Shown one piece after another: positions 5,985 through 7,661 of a stretch of DNA of 7,661 nucleotides (within the stretch, counting starts at the first letter, position 1; every line of letters starts with the position of its first letter). The DNA lies in the NCBI GenBank assembly GCA_028282625.1, contig JANQHP010000124.1:1-7661 (forward strand), written 5' to 3'. The position numbers were made by a program, and so were the translations under genes. A model generated the notes under the pieces. The model did no database searches. It saw only the letters and a program-made list of their open reading frames with translations, and was not told where the DNA came from. The stretch comes from Rickettsiales bacterium (GTDB taxonomy: Bacteria > Pseudomonadota > Alphaproteobacteria > Rickettsiales > UBA8987).

Positions 5985-7147
5985 GCGTCTTTTTCCTCAA
6001 GTAAATCTGCATAAAGTTGCAAGGTGTTATCACACATCTGCTGCAGGGAAAAATGCTCCGCCACATGCGCACGGCACCGCTCCGAGAGTGCCGCCTGCCT
6101 TCCTTCAGGAAAGCTGATCGCCCGATGTAGCGCCTGCGCCATATCTGCCGGGTCATGTGGGTCCACCAATCGACCGGTATGATGGTCGATCACCGTTTCA
6201 CACGCACCACCCAGTGCGGTGGCCACCACGGGCTTGCCCATGGCCTGCGCCTCCACCGCCACGCGCCCAAAAGCTTCGGGTTCTGTGGAAGCTGAGACCA
6301 CCACATCCGCCAACGCATAGGCCGCTGGCATATCGGTAATCGCCTCACTCATCCGCACATGGTGCTCCAGCTTGAGCCTCAAAATCTCTTGCTTGAGGCG
6401 GTCGACATAGCGCGGGTGCTTGTCCATCGCACCGGCCATGACACAATAAAAAGGCGTGCCAGCAGGCAGGCGTGCCAAGGCATGCAGCAGTAAAAACTGC
6501 CCCTTCCAGCCCACCATACGTCCGGGCAGAAAGATCAACGGTATGCCATCAGGCAAACGCCAGCTGTTCCGGATAGCCTCCATCCGTGCGACCGACACCG
6601 CCGCCGGGTCAAACAGCGCCATATCCACCCCACGTGGGATCGTCACAATACGCGCGGCCTCTACGCCATAGACCTCCTGCATGTGCTGGGCAATAAAATC
6701 GGAAACCGCAATCACCTTCTGTCCATAGGTCATGACGCGGTTATATCGCTTCTTGCCGGGCACGTTGCAGCGATAGGCGCCATGGAACGTGGTCACAAAA
6801 GGAAGGGTAAGCCGCTTGGCGGCATAGTAAGCGCTCCAGGCCGGCGCCCGCGAACGCGCATGCACGATATTCACGCTTTCACGCCGCATAAGCCGTCGCA
6901 AGCGCTTGCGGTTACGCCATATTCCCCATAGGCTGCGCGTGCCAAGCGGCAGGGTGATATGCTCCACGCCATGACGCGCCAGCATTGGTACCATGCTCCC
7001 GCCGCTAGAAGCCACCATGGAGCGCATGCCTGCTGCTTTGGCTGCTCGCGCGATATCCACCGTGCCGCGCTCCACCCCGCCACTGTTTAACGCTGGCAGA
7101 ATTTGCAGCAAGGTCTTCCCTTGTAGAATCGTCGGTAGGTTGCCCAT
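5981..7147 (-). CDS. Glycosyltransferase family 4 (GT-B fold), surface glycan biosynthesis
   Basis: A predicted 388-residue retaining GT-B glycosyltransferase that moves a sugar from a nucleotide donor to a lipid-linked or LPS acceptor at the inner face of the inner membrane. Signatures in order: LLQILPALNSGGVERGTVDI (13-32) with the glycine-rich loop; IVHARSRAPAWSAYYAAKR (94-112); VTTFHGAY (118-125); VIAVSDFIAQHM (145-156); IPRGVDMALFDP (170-181); the C-terminal domain start IFLPGRMVGWKGQ (205-217); and the catalytic EX7E pair Glu291 and Glu299 within EPEAFGRVAVEAQAMGKPVV. The block set strongly resembles a GT4 type I associate with alphaproteobacterial LPS clusters. No signal peptide or membrane helix is seen. 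It is the first gene of the trio and ends in a 4-nt ATGA overlap with the GT2 gene. No good ribosome site precedes the ATG at 7147; a TTG at 7111 has AAGGGAAG ahead of it and would still keep the glycine loop. The donor and acceptor sugars are unknown. Confidence 0.93.
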   Translation of the reverse strand: MGNLPTILQGKTLLQILPALNSGGVERGTVDIARAAKAAGMRSMVASSGGSMVPMLARHGVEHITLPLGTRSLWGIWRNRKRLRRLMRRESVNIVHARSRAPAWSAYYAAKRLTLPFVTTFHGAYRCNVPGKKRYNRVMTYGQKVIAVSDFIAQHMQEVYGVEAARIVTIPRGVDMALFDPAAVSVARMEAIRNSWRLPDGIPLIFLPGRMVGWKGQFLLLHALARLPAGTPFYCVMAGAMDKHPRYVDRLKQEILRLKLEHHVRMSEAITDMPAAYALADVVVSASTEPEAFGRVAVEAQAMGKPVVATALGGACETVIDHHTGRLVDPHDPADMAQALHRAISFPEGRQAALSERCRAHVAEHFSLQQMCDNTLQLYADLLEEKDA

Positions 7148-7168
7148 AGCGCTACTCTACGCGCGCGC

Positions 7169-7174
7169 TGTCAA
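7169..7174 (-). promoter_or_regulatory. Consensus -35 box (TTGACA) upstream of the glycosyltransferase operon
   Basis: A perfect TTGACA on the minus strand stands 21 nt before the ATG at 7147. At the standard 17-nt spacing the -10 would be CGCTAT (7151-7146), a poor match that touches the start codon, so transcription would begin inside the annotated frame. Either the box is chance, the real -10 is unconventional, or translation starts later, at the TTG at 7111. It is the best promoter hint in the 106-nt gap. Confidence 0.25.
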
Positions 7175-7224
7175 AAATACCAGCGGGGAAACGGTTTGGT
7201 GTTATGACGCGACTAGGCGTGCAG

Positions 7225-7253
7225 ACTTTGCGTTATCCAAAGTGATGTGGATA
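7225..7253 (-). repeat. Two overlapping inverted repeats after aspS
   Basis: Directly after the aspS stop lie two mutually exclusive stems. TATCCA and TGGATA (7253-7248 and 7239-7234) enclose 8 nt. ACTTTG and CAAAGT (7243-7238 and 7230-7225) enclose 7 nt. Neither is followed by a U-tract, so they are not convincing intrinsic terminators. They could mark a message end or a protein site, or be chance. Confidence 0.3.
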
Positions 7254-7661
7254 TTACCCCTTCAGTGCTTCCTTCGCCGAAGCCGAAAGCTGGATGTGCA
7301 ATTCGCGCAGTTGGGTCTGGTCCGCCGGGGCAGGGGCTTTCATCAGCAGATCCTCGGCCTGCTGGTTCATCGGGAAGGCAATCACCTCGCGGATATTGGG
7401 CTCATCGGCGAGCAACATGACGATGCGGTCCACGCCCGGCGCGATGCCGCCATGGGGCGGGGCGCCATATTCAAAGGCGTGCAGCAAGCCACCAAAACGT
7501 GCGGCGACTTCCTCTTCGCTGTAGCCACAAATGCCAAACGCTTCGACCATCAGTTCGCGATTATGGTTCCGAATGGCACCTGAGGAAAGTTCCACGCCGT
7601 TGCAGACAATGTCATATTGCCCGGCTTTAAGGGCAAGATAGTCGCCGGCTTCCTTGCAGGC
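7254..7661 (-). CDS. aspS: Aspartyl-tRNA synthetase, C-terminal part (gene runs off the window)
   Basis: The last 135 codons of a class II aminoacyl-tRNA synthetase that charges tRNA-Asp in the cytoplasm, an essential translation enzyme. The visible part covers the end of the catalytic core: YDIVCNGVELSSGAIRNHN, then EARF-like AARFGGLLHAFEYGAPPHGG, then class II motif 3, GGIAPGVDRIVMLL, whose Arg binds ATP. Next is PNIREVIAFPMNQQAEDLLM, a hallmark of bacterial-type AspRS, and the tail LRELHIQL. The gene ends with TAA at 7256-7254. The full protein in this family is about 590 residues, so roughly three quarters lies beyond the window, including the anticodon-binding and GAD insertion domains. 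Whether the enzyme is discriminating or also charges tRNA-Asn cannot be told from this part. It is a housekeeping gene flanking the glycan genes and is separated from them by 106 nt. Confidence 0.97.
   Translation of the reverse strand, partial: ACKEAGDYLALKAGQYDIVCNGVELSSGAIRNHNRELMVEAFGICGYSEEEVAARFGGLLHAFEYGAPPHGGIAPGVDRIVMLLADEPNIREVIAFPMNQQAEDLLMKAPAPADQTQLRELHIQLSASAKEALKG

Noticed and set aside
6993..7583. A plus-strand open frame of 196 codons spanning the GT4 start and aspS end.
   Set aside because: It runs antisense through two well-supported genes and has no recognisable motif.

Overview
The window looks like a chromosomal segment of a Gram-negative bacterium, most likely an alphaproteobacterium. 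The basis is the bacterial-type aspartyl-tRNA synthetase C-terminus, three envelope-glycan glycosyltransferases (the GT4 enzyme closely resembles a form I associate with alphaproteobacteria), and a periplasmic YfiR-like protein paired with a transmembrane hybrid kinase. The genus cannot be named from the sequence. Every supported gene is on the minus strand, so transcription runs from high to low coordinates. I found no rRNA, tRNA, CRISPR array, insertion sequence or phage gene, and no stretch over 300 bases without a gene.

Layout in transcription order. (1) 7661-7254: the last 135 codons of aspS. (2) A 106-nt gap with two overlapping inverted repeats and a TTGACA box. (3) 7147-4220: a tightly packed trio, GT4, then GT2 (WaaE/KdtX-like), then GT9 (heptosyltransferase-like). 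The genes overlap by 4 and 11 nt, so they are very probably one operon for lipopolysaccharide core or another surface glycan. (4) A 77-nt gap with a short hairpin over the GT9 stop codon. (5) 4142-299: a two-gene signalling unit, made of a secreted YfiR/DUF4154 protein and, directly downstream, a 1075-residue hybrid histidine kinase ordered TM-CHASE8-TM-HAMP-HisKA-HATPase-REC-REC-REC-Hpt. (6) 239-1: the first 79 codons of an unrecognised protein that runs off the window.

The most interesting part is the signalling unit. In the known YfiBNR (TpbB) system, periplasmic YfiR represses YfiN, a membrane diguanylate cyclase with a CHASE8-type sensor. Here the same kind of periplasmic partner sits beside a kinase with a CHASE8-like sensor but a complete phosphorelay in place of a GGDEF domain. 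All phosphorylation-site residues are present in all three receivers and in the Hpt domain, and the second and third receivers are a recognisable tandem duplication. No YfiB-like lipoprotein and no DNA-binding response regulator is in the window, so the activator and the final output are unknown. The neighbouring glycosyltransferases could be linked functionally, for example through envelope stress, but only adjacency and shared strand support that.
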